From Byssochlamys sp. IMV 00236 (Eukaryota > Ascomycota > Eurotiomycetes > Eurotiales > Thermoascaceae), in NCBI GenBank assembly GCA_001931875.2, contig MSJH02000821.1, forward strand, positions 1 to 32,504: DNA of 32,504 bases. Direction: 5' to 3'. The notes below the pieces were generated by a model. The model was not told the DNA's origin, did no database searches, and was given only the letters and a program-made list of their open reading frames with translations. The position numbers and the translations under genes are program-made. Positions 11,267 to 20,505 of this stretch are shown here, piece by piece. Positions within the stretch are counted from its first letter, which is position 1. Every line of letters begins with the position of its first letter.

Positions 11267-11282
11267 TCTAACTTAAGTTAGA
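11267..11282. repeat. 16-bp perfect palindrome, second copy
   Basis: This is identical to 10648-10663, about 619 bp away, close to the presumed end of the hAT coding frame. Confidence 0.7.
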
Positions 11283-11290
11283 TTTAATTA

Positions 11291-11605
11291 TTAGATTTAA
11301 TATCTTTTTATTAATTTCTATTTAATATTTAATAATAGATATTATAAAAGAATAAATAGTTCTTAAAGGTCTATATAAAAATTAAGATTAATATAAAGAA
11401 ACTAAAAAACCTAAATAAAACTAAAAAAACTAAATAAAACTAAAAAAACTAAACCTATCTAAACTATATAGTGCACTATAAACTATTAGTTCGGTTTATA
11501 AAATCTATAAACCGTTCTAGTTTATAAAATAGTAAACTAAATTAAACTATAGGCGGTTTAGTTTAATTCGGTTCGGTTTTTTTTAGTTTACTATAACTAC
11601 TCTAG
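11291..11605 (+). repeat. Presumed hAT 3' non-coding and subterminal repeat zone
   Basis: No gene is visible. About 11395-11460 is a run of AAACTAAAAAA / AAACTAAAT-type short repeats. It is followed by a 14-bp palindrome TATAGTGCACTATA (11467-11480) and a hairpin with CGGTTTAT (11492-11499) against ATAAACCG (11507-11514). Near 11550-11590 an inverted version appears as GGTTTAGTTT and GGTTCGGTTTTTTT. Dense short repeats next to an end are typical of hAT subterminal regions, and the block ends near ACTACTCTAG (11597-11605). The exact terminus and 8-bp duplication cannot be shown because the other end is outside the window. Confidence 0.4.
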
Positions 11606-12004
11606 TATATATATTTAGCTAATAAGAGAAGCTAGAGATTAACGGGTCCGGGATTTTTTAATATTTGCACTTATAGTAAGTATATATAACTATACTAGCT
11701 TAGCATATACCTTAAGCTAATTAGAGAATAAGTATAGACCTTCTAAGGTTAAGCTAATTAAAAGACTTAAAAGTTAGCGAGTTTAAAAAGTTTTAATATT
11801 TTTATAAATAGTTATTATATATAACTATATTAACTTAGCATTTTCTCTTAGCTAATAAGAGGCCTTTAATCTCTATAGGCTTCTATACAGTTAGTTATAT
11901 TATATTAACGTAAAGCTTATTTAAGCGAATTTAATTAGCCTAAGAGACTTAAGAGGATTTAATTAGCCTAACGCGCTTTACGCTTAAGTTTTATAATATT
12001 TACT
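11606..12004. repeat. Non-coding stretch with diverged internal duplication
   Basis: I see no reading frame here. About 71 bp at 11655-11726 (ending in TAAGCTAATTAGAG) resembles 11791-11861 (ending in TAGCTAATAAGAG), and a shorter third relative ends at 11628. TTTAATTAGCCTAA is repeated near 11930 and 11958. ACGTAAAGC near 11909 is inverted as GCTTTACG near 11966. This could be the remnant of a short tandem array or a MITE; its origin is unknown. Confidence 0.4.
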
Positions 12005-12719
12005 TAGAATTAATACCTATATTATATTAGTTAGAAAAGTTTTTACTAATTATAGAATAGTTATAAACTATAATAAAACTAGATAATATAAACTAAGGAT
12101 AATATACTAAGTTTAAGAAAGAGACTATAAAGTATATAGTATAAGATAATATTCTTTTCTAGAGAGTATAGTAAAATTAGCCTTATTAAATAATTATTAA
12201 TAATAAAAAAAAGTAAAAAGAGATTCTTATTACTCTTTATAAAAATATAAATATTAAAAATATAAAGCAATATATAAGAAAGTAGCTAATTAATATTAGT
12301 AAAAAGGCCTATATAAGTATATTACTAAATAAGTAAAGATATATAATAAATACTAAAAAGTTAATAAAGAATATATAGAAGAAGCTTTATAGTTAATATT
12401 TATTTTATTAAGGAAATTAAAGCTATACTTAAATATCTATAAGATTATACTGCTTAGTAAAAGAAAGATTTATATTATTATACTTTAAGATAATTTTAGC
12501 TAAATTAAATATAAAGCCCTTAGTAGCTTTACTTTAAGAGCTATTATTAAGTTTTTATAAGAAAATTAAATTTATTATTAAGAAGTAATAAAGACTCTTA
12601 TTAATAATAAAGGACTAGAGAATAAAGCTATAGTTAATATATTAATATAGAAGTATAAGATTAACTATATTAAAATCTTACTATATAACTTATAAGTAAA
12701 TAAAGTAATTAAAATTATT
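12005..12719 (+). pseudogene. Gypsy-A integrase fragment (A4), opposite orientation, no LTRs
   Basis: This stretch of about 715 bp is the reverse complement homologue of about 4708-5420 in copy A1. It covers the end of RNase H, the integrase zinc region and most of the catalytic core. The + frame reads VKIYNKY, then KLYLNIYKI (first catalytic Asp mutated to Asn), then INNKGLENKA and YNLQVNKV, block for block as in A1. Length matches A1 to within a base or two, so it is a clean segment and not a shuffled relic. It differs from A1 mainly by transitions. No gag, RT, LTR or polypurine tract accompanies it. The ends are sharp against unrelated sequence, and the right end lies next to the gypsy-B LTR. 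Confidence 0.8.
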
Positions 12720-12726
12720 AACACAG

Positions 12727-12887
12727 TATAGGGGATAAAGAAGTTATCTTTCTATTAGCTATATAAGGAAGTAACTATATAGCTAAATCGTTAGCCTGAG
12801 GCTCCTATACCTTATACCTTTATACCCTATTAAGGTAGTAGAGGCGATACTAAAGTAGTATTATATGCTTATATCTATATTAATATA
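12727..12887 (-). repeat. Probable 3' LTR of Gypsy-B (about 160 bp)
   Basis: In element orientation this lies directly after a purine tract and would begin TATATTAATATAG and end CCCCTATA. These are RIP forms of a TGTA...TACA pair. It keeps an island of less AT-rich sequence (12789-12850). The partner 5' LTR should lie to the right, beyond the A3 insertion, so the boundaries cannot be confirmed. Confidence 0.4.
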
Positions 12888-12898
12888 CCCCCTTTAAG
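12888..12898 (-). other. Putative polypurine tract of Gypsy-B
   Basis: The - strand reads CTTAAAGGGGG between the end of pol and the proposed 3' LTR, as expected for a polypurine tract. Confidence 0.5.
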
Positions 12899-13059
12899 AA
12901 AAATGTTATTGTCCTTAATAATAAAGTATAGAAATATATATGCAGATATAGTATAATATATAGTTAGATATTTCTATAGTTTATCTTCTCCTATACCTAG
13001 TTCGCAGTCTAATATTATTTACAGGATCGCCCGCGTTTCTATAATTCAGCTAGTAATCT

Positions 13060-13203
13060 AAGACGCTAGTTATACTCTTAAATAAATTCTTAAGCATTAG
13101 CTAGATTCTTAAGATAATACTATATATTATAATAAGTACTATATCTCTTCTAGTAAACTAGATACTTAATAATAGTCTTGCCTTAAATTTGCCGGACGCA
13201 ATA
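13060..13203 (-). pseudogene. Chromodomain at the C-terminus of Gypsy-B integrase
   Basis: In the pol frame this reads KYLVY-stop-KRYS, then NI-stop-YYLKNLANA-stop-EFI. It aligns with the chromodomain core 'YLVKWKGY...TWE...NLxNAxExI'. The first two stops fall at the conserved tryptophans, as expected for TGG to TAG/TAA. In chromoviruses this domain directs integration to chromatin carrying methylated histone H3. Its presence explains why the element is found in a heterochromatic nest. Confidence 0.75.
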
Positions 13204-16200
13204 GTTAAGTAGTATCTTAATCTTATAATAACTAATACTAATATTCTCTGCATTAATACGCAGCGGCGGAATATTATTAAAGAATATAAGATATTTAAAA
13301 GGATTATTTATATAGTATAGCTCTAGATAAGTAATAGAGAAAATATTATAGTATTTCTAATAAGCTAGGATATTTAGCTAATATATAAGATATTTAATCC
13401 TCCGCTTAACTATAAGTAGTCTTATATATTATGCTAATAACTTCTTTCTAAAGATAGCTATATTAGAGATATTATATCTATAGTATAATCTTAGTAAGAC
13501 CTTATTACTAGGGGTAAAGTAGATTAGTTAATAATTCTTATTATATATATACTTAGTATTTATAATAACTAAGCAGAATGCTTCGCATATATTAAATTAT
13601 AAGGTAAAGTCTTAAATTACCTTATTATAGAGGTTTATAATATTGCCTAGTTAAGTTTTATATATTAAGTTATATAGAGATCTTATTATAATAAACAATA
13701 GGCTAAAATTTAATACTAGTTATATTAATAATAGTACCTTAAGCTAAGCTATAATATCTTCTAGAGCAGTTAAATAGTATCGTAAGATAATCTCAGCTAT
13801 CTGATTAATTCGCTCTAACTAGCTATTAATCTATAGGTAATATACTATTAAATAGAGTAATTTAATATTAAGACGCTTAAATAGGCCTTTCTATAGTTCT
13901 AATAAAAACTTTAAATTATAATCTAATAAGATTACTAATAGAATGCCCTAATTACTAATCTAGAGTTATTTAAGTAATACTAATACCTAGTCTTTAGCTG
14001 TCTATATATCTCGCCCTAGTATAAATATAACTTACTTTGTAAATTTATAAGTAATAGTTAAGATTTAGTTATATAGCCTTATATCTAGTAATCTTATAAT
14101 AAAATCTATAGTAATTATATAAAAAAGGATATTTAGTATAAGAATAAGCTAATAGCTGCTGTAAAGTATATAATAATATATCTAGTTTATCTGGCATAAA
14201 TAGTAATGCTTAATATATACTTTAACTTACTTTATAAGTCTATAGATTATAAAATTATAAATATTAGTAATTGTTTAATAATACCTAGGGTATCCTATAT
14301 TATTATAAGCTATTTTAAGAATATTCTTAAGGACTAACTATAATATATAGAGATATTATATATTATTAGTATTAACTATATAAAGGAGTTTATTGTAAAT
14401 TATAAAAGGGAAATATATAGAGTTTATATTATTCTATAGTATAGTAAAAACCTTAAACTAGTAAGGATTAATTTTATAGCCCTTCTCTAATTAGGCCTTA
14501 AATATCTCTAATAACTTAATAAGAGTTATATTATATTATAGCTTATTCTTAGTATTATTAATATATATAGTCCTAAGAAATATAATAGCTAAATAGTATT
14601 TAATATCCTTTAGCATAGAGGTATTTAGCTTAATAGAGAGTAATTTAAGATATAATAGCGTATCTGCAATAATATTATTATATCCTAGCTTATATATAAG
14701 TATAAGGTTAAATCTCTATATATATTATAATATTAAGATAAGGTATAAGTTAGTCCGATTTACAGATATTAATTAGAGAGATATTTATTTAATAATTATA
14801 ATTATAGCGCTATAGTCTATAAAAATAATTAATAGCATTTAATAGGTTTTAATAATATAATATATCTTATATAGTACCTATACTAAATATATTACCTCTA
14901 TTTCTATTAGCTAATATCTTTTTTTAGCTATATTAAGCTGCCTTAAAAAGAATATAATTAGCTAAACTTTTAATTAATTAAATATAGCTTTAGGAGATTT
15001 ATAAACTGCAGAGAGATAGTAATTATCTAATTAAGCCTTAGTATTACTATAAAGATAGTATAGCATAATATTAAAGCCGGAGATACTAGTGTTAATATTA
15101 AAATAAAGCTAGCGCTTTAAATTACAGTATATAAGAAAAGATAAATTATTAAAATACTTTTAAATAGTATTATAAGTATTTATCTTAGCTTATAAAGATA
15201 TAGCTAGGATTATATTCTTTATAAAACTCTACTATACTTTACCTTTTATAAGGGCTCTACTAAGGAGTATTATCTTCTAATCCTAAAGCAGCTGTATAAT
15301 CCTAGTATATTAAAGGATATACTGCCTAAACTATCTTATTAAGCTAAGATATAACTCTAAGGCTTAAGCTATATAAGGAAATAGAATATTAATTATAGCC
15401 TTTATCTTCTCGCTAATAATACTTATTCTTAATAAGTTAATATAGCGATTTAATAGCTATATAAAGAGAAATCTTATAAAAGACTTCTTAAGATTAAGCC
15501 TAATATTTAATTCTTATATTTTTTTAAAGACCTTATAGAGATATATATAGTAATTATTAATTATATTAGAGGCGACTATAGCATTATTAATATATATCTT
15601 TATAAATTTATAAAAAGTATACAGGTAGTAATTTATTTAGCGCTAAATATATACTAGCATATTATAAAAGCCTATAATAATAATATTAAAAATCTCCTAT
15701 TCTTTATAAGATATAACTAAAAGATAATTCCTATAATCGCGTTAGATACGCTATTAATATTAGAAGAATACTGTATTAAATACTGAAATAAAGCATTTTC
15801 TTACTATAAGTGCGATAATCTCTTCTTATAGTAAAAGGGGGTAAGTATTAAGTTTAATAATATAATTTAGCCTATAGATATTTATAATTACCCTGCCTTT
15901 ATAAATTATTATTCTATTATACTTAATATTACGCTAAATAATAAATATAAGATATTCGCTTAGTATATAACTAGTAGTATATTTTATTCTGCCTTAGCAA
16001 TAGAGCTTATTAAATATCTAATTAATAATTTTATAGTTCTTAAGGCTAAGAGAATAAATCTTAGTATATTTAAAGATATTTAATTTCTAACTTTCCTTTA
16101 ATAGAATTATTATCTACTAATCTAGGGGAATATTAATAAATCTATAGTCCGATTAAATATTATAAGCTCTAACTACTTTTTTAAGCTTATTAATAATATC

Positions 16201-17016
16201 TAGAGGCTTATAAATAATAATACTAATATTAAGTTTCCTCTTAAGGCTTAGATTATTACCTTATATAGCTAGTCTCTTAGCTTTATTAAGGAATAATAGT
16301 ACTAATTACGCTAGTAATACTGCAATTAAATTAATATAAAATATATTAGTCTCCTTATACTTATTAACTAGACTTAAGTGCGTCTTCTATAGAATAGCCT
16401 ATTTCTTATTTATAGTATTAATTGCCTAAATAAAGGTAAAGTTAATATCTATTAAATAAGTATATAGACTTACTTCTTAATAATTAGGCTTAAAGAGATA
16501 ATTATAATCTTCTATAAGATATCCTTTAAAATATATTAAGATATATATAGAACTATTTAATAGTACTATTATTTTATATATAGAATAAATTAATTATAGT
16601 AAACTATAGTTTAGCTTTATAATAATCTTTAGCAGAATATAAATATCTTTAATAATAATATAGGCTAAAGTAATAAGGTATATTAATATACTATAGTAAC
16701 TTATTATATTAATTTTAAGTAAAAAATTTACTTTAAGATAATTAATTAAATAGGCTTTAATTTTAAGCTAAAATATTACTAGCTTAGAACTAAGAATAGC
16801 TAGATAATTTAAAGTAAGTTAAATATAGGCTAATAAGTTATATACTATAGGTCTTATCTTATTAATCTTTATTTTAAATATATAATAGATTTTTACTTGC
16901 AGTATAACTTATTTAAGAAATATCTTATTAATTATTATTATAGAGTAATTTAAATTTAAGCAGATTAGCTCTATCTTAATACTACTAGTAATATATACTT
17001 TTACTATAATATAATA

Positions 17017-17020
17017 CTAT
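17017..17020. repeat. Target-site duplication CTAT, left side of copy A2
   Basis: CTAT (or ACTAT, 17016-17020) flanks the left LTR and recurs at 27269-27272. Removing A2 and one copy leaves the Gypsy-B frame uninterrupted. Confidence 0.75.
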
Positions 17021-17346
17021 TGTTATAGGAAGATATATTAAGACTTAGCATAGAGTCTTTAAGCGAGTAAGTATTAAGAAGGAAGAGAAGAGTATTCGGC
17101 TTCGGAGCTTAGAGTAGAGCTAAAGAAAAAGCTCTAGCTATAAACTGACATAATAAACTAATAATAATCTAATGCTAAACTAATACTAAATAATAATAGA
17201 AAGGAAAAGCTAATTATTTTATTCTGCATAACTAAAAGGTATATCTCTCTCTCTCCTGTTTTATTTATAGACTTTTTAAAGACTTTAAGTAAAAATATAT
17301 AACCTTTTAACTAATTATATTCTTTATACTAATCCTCCCTATTATA
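17021..17346 (-). repeat. 3' LTR of copy A2
   Basis: This 326-bp LTR starts TGTTATAGGAAG on the + strand and ends CCTCCCTATTATA. The missing bases relative to A1 lie in the pyrimidine-rich part near 17236-17262. Confidence 0.88.
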
Positions 17347-17363
17347 TAGCTTCCCCCTCTCTA
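17347..17363 (-). other. Polypurine tract of copy A2
   Basis: The + strand reads TAGCTTCCCCCTCTCTA, so the - strand gives a purine run directly upstream of the 3' LTR, as in A1. Confidence 0.7.
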
Positions 17364-20300
17364 AGAGTAAATACCTTTATCTGCCTTTCTTAGTTATTAT
17401 AATCTATACTATCTTCTCTTTTTAATACTATAAATTATTCTTAAAACAGAAACGCTCTAGTTTTTAGTATTATATATATTTTAAAACCCTTAACTTATAA
17501 AGCTAAGTTCCTTTCTTTTATAGATAATCTTAAACTAATAATATATCTTGCTTTAGTATAAAATATAGCTTTACTTTAATTTTTAAGTAATTCTAGTTTA
17601 GCTGACTAAGTATTGTTTTACCTATAGTTATAACTCTGTTTATCTAGATATTAAAAGGCCCGGATCCTCCTTAATTAGATTTTATCTTATCTTACTCCCT
17701 ATAATTAAAATAGCAGATACTATTAAAATCTATTCTTTAATTCTCTAATACTAGCTAATATAAATTATTAATAAAGATTACTTTTCTTTACCTAAGTATA
17801 ATATTTCTTAGGCTTATAGTTTTTTTAGACTTATCTCTAGCAATTAATCTAATCCCTAAGATTATAAAGCTCTAGCCTATTCCTCCCTTAAGAATAGTAG
17901 TCTTTATATTTAATGCTTTTAGCTTATATTCTCTGAAATATTAGACCTATAACCTATATTTGTTATAATTATATAGCACTAACTAGATTAAATAGATCTA
18001 GATATTTTATATAATAACCTTCTAGAAAATATTTTTAAATAAATTTTTAAGCTCTATTAATTCTTTACTCTTCTTCTTATAATAAAGGGCTGCTTTTATT
18101 TCTATAATAGTATATTATAATATTCCTTTTATTAGTTTCCTTTTAAAGAGTATAATTTAGAAAATCTTATTTACTTCCTAATAGTTAAAGTTCTTCCTTA
18201 TTATAATATTTAATTAGATATATTAGTCCTATATCTTATTTAGGGTAAAATTTTTTTTATTTAGGTTAAAATATTTTCTATTCTTATATTTAGATTTAAG
18301 ATACTCTTTAGCCTTATATAAGTTATCTTAGGCTTTATAGTATAAGTTACTAGGTATATTACTAGAAGTATTTATATTAATTAATCTAAGATCTCTAAAT
18401 AATCGAACTATTTCTAATACTAGAGATTTCTTAGGGAGAAGGTCTTTAGATAAGGATTCTTTAACTTCTATATTATTTCTATTTTTTATACTTTTAAGAC
18501 TTCTTAGAATAAGACTCTTTATTCTTCTTTTAATTTAGCTATTACTAGGTATATTTAATATTTACTTAGCCTTTATATTATTTTTAAACTATATAGTTTT
18601 AATATTCTATATATCTTTTAGGTGCCCGGTTTCTTTTTTAATAAAGGGGTCTTCTAGGTTTATTATAAAAAAGGAGAGCTTTATATTAGTTCTTAAAGCT
18701 CTATTAGGAGGTTCTATTACTAATTTATTTCTAAAGGTTTTATTTATAGATTGTTTAGTTTCTTTAAATAAATTTTTATAAGGATAGGTTATTATTTTAA
18801 ATAATTCTTTCTTCTGCTACTTTATTATTACTAGCTTTATATTTTTAACTGCTTTTAATACTCCTCTAGCTTCTTTTATAAATATATTCTCTCTTATATT
18901 AATTATATTAGCTAATAATTATATATATAGCTCGCAAATTAATTTAATCTTCCTTAAATTAACTTATTATAAGACTTCTCTAATCTTTTTAGCACTTATA
19001 TTTAGTCTATTTAGCTAAGATTATATTTTAGTTTCCTCCTTATCTAAGCAGTAATAATCCTTAAAGTTAGTATTAAATCTTTATTTCTTTTAAAACTATT
19101 TCTAGTAATCCGCATTAATATTCTAGTATTTAAGGTTATTATTATTATTTATAAGTATTTTTAACCTTTTTCTAAGAATATTATCTTTTATACTTCTTAG
19201 TCCTATTATATTTTATATTTTTTTAATATAAATTTAGTATATAGCAGTAAGTTTAATTCTTTCTTCCCTTAAAAGTTTTAATACTTTTTTACCTTTTAGG
19301 TTAATAATAGCTTTTTTTATTAATATAGATATATTAACCTTATATTTATATCCTTTTTCTAGCCTTTTCCCTTTATTTTAAGTCTTAAGCTTTTTTTCCC
19401 TTTTTAGCTTCTTAAGATTTTTAATCCTTTTTTTTCCTTTCTTCTCCTTCTCTATATTTTCTTCTCCTTTATCTAATATTAGATCTACTAATAAGCTCTT
19501 ATCTAAATCTTTAATTTAATATTTTTCCTCTTCTCCTATAATCTTCTCTAGAAGATTATTTTCTTTTATTCTTATTTTAACCTTTTATAGTTTTTTATTA
19601 ATAGGTTTTTAAAAAATTGGTCCTTTTTTATTAAGGGCTTTTTTTAAGATATCTTTTGCCTTTTTAATATTAGTTAATTAAAGGCTTTTTTTAATTAATA
19701 TTCTTTATCTCCTAATATTATAAAGTCTGTTAACTTATACTCTTATTAGATATATAGCTGCTATTCTCTAGTCTCTAATATTAGAAGCTAATCCTCTTAT
19801 AGCTATTAAGATCTAATATAATTATTTAATAATTAATAAGACTTAGTCTATAATCTCCTAGCCCTATTTTTTTATAGCTTTATAATAACCTTTATTAATA
19901 TATTTATAGTTCTTTTCTGCTTATATTTTTAATTCTTTTAGCTTATTAATAGCTAGCACTTTTTTCTTTCTTATTTTTTTTAATAGCTCCTGTTAGTTTA
20001 AGAAATTATAAAAATTATTAGCTATTTTATTATGCCTATTTTAAAAATTTAAAATAATCGCTGCTATATTGCTTATAAACTAAACTTTTTCTTCTTTATT
20101 ATTAGCCTTATTTATTATCTTTTTTATAAGCTTATAAATTTCACTAACTATAATATATATATATATTTTAAGTTAAAGAGCTTTATCTTAATAGATAATA
20201 TTTTATATTTCTAGTGCATTTTTATCTATTTTTAACGCGTATCTTTATAGAGTAATTTTTTGAAATAGTTTCTAAGCAAAAAGATATGCTTAAAAAGTAA

Positions 20301-20505
20301 AATAGGGTTAAGTTTAGCTTAATTTAGTCTCTAATTACTTCTGCTGTAGTATTATATAATATAAAAAGTAAGGTTTTTATAATAAGGTAAGAATTCTTTA
20401 TTTATTGCTTATATTCTTTATCTAATATTTTCTATTTTTAGCTTTGTTTATAGACTTTTTTAAAATATTTAAGCTAATATTATATATTTTTTAGTTATCT
20501 CTCTT
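17364..20505 (-). pseudogene. Third ORF of Gypsy-A (copy A2), unknown function
   Basis: This is the homologue of the A1 third ORF, of near-identical length. It lacks the 1-base deletion that shifts the A1 frame (compare 19518-19540 with 2817-2832), so its coiled-coil N-terminal part and acidic middle read in one phase. At the position of the A1 ATG it has GCG (20236-20238), showing that the A1 ATG is not ancestral. The knuckle-like motif reads CYFNY and then continues to DKIKSN (near 17673-17716). No function is recognised. The boundaries are approximate. Confidence 0.55.

Larger units (their letters stand above)
10570..11290 (+). pseudogene. hAT transposase relic, C-terminal part with dimerisation domain
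   Basis: This continues the frame from 1-303 once the inserted element and one CTAG are removed: codon 302-303 plus 10570 gives AGT, then ACT TAT. At about 10742-10822 the frame reads DFLIILLSNINIE, a stop, LFNNA. This matches the hAT C-terminal (hATC) dimerisation core 'DFLSIPxSxxxxERLFSxA' known from fungal Restless/Tfo-type transposases. Phase is preserved through 10898 to roughly 11290. About 130 further codons follow hATC; I cannot assign a function to them. Interrupting codons are TAA/TAG. The true stop is uncertain. Confidence 0.75.
12727..17020 (-). mobile_element. Ty3/Gypsy chromovirus, family Gypsy-B, 3' half (split by copy A2)
   Basis: This is a second Gypsy family, distinct in sequence from Gypsy-A. 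Its 3' half contains RT, RNase H, integrase, chromodomain, polypurine tract and probable LTR. Copy A2 interrupts it at 17020/27269, and the 5' half resumes at 27269-29118. One copy of this family is seen in the window, yet it is as strongly RIP-mutated as the rest. Other copies must therefore exist, or have existed, elsewhere in the genome. Confidence 0.8.
13030..17020 (-). pseudogene. pol: Gypsy-B pol: RT, RNase H, integrase with chromodomain
   Basis: One - strand frame (codon first base at 0 modulo 3) runs through the whole stretch apart from TAA/TAG. RT at about 15350-16200 contains KIYINNAIVA at 15571-15600, the YxDD box with both Asp mutated to Asn, then ELNIRL and KKSFI near 15475-15515, as in many ascomycete Ty3/Gypsy RTs. 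RNase H follows at about 14600-15350. Integrase at about 13600-14300 has a zinc-site remnant near 14200, TIDFI (first Asp) within 14101-14118, and at 13801-13860 a degenerate form of the 'TAYHPQTDGQSERTNQ' block with the catalytic Glu region. A chromodomain ends the protein. The region from 16200 to 17020 links to gag or protease, and I cannot assign domains there. The frame continues across the A2 insertion. Confidence 0.85.

Noticed and set aside
10648..11282. The two 16-bp palindromes as terminal inverted repeats of a 635-bp element
   Set aside because: The hAT reading frame passes through the first palindrome without a break in phase, so it is not an insertion boundary.
11395..11460. Degenerate telomeric repeats
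   Set aside because: The AAACTAAAAAA units do not follow a TTAGGG period and sit between transposon relics, so hAT subterminal repeats are the simpler reading.
12079..12270. 63-codon open frame on the - strand, hydrophobic
   Set aside because: It is antisense to the A4 integrase fragment, whose + frame aligns with A1 integrase. Low-complexity Ile/Leu/Tyr composition is typical of AT-rich noise.
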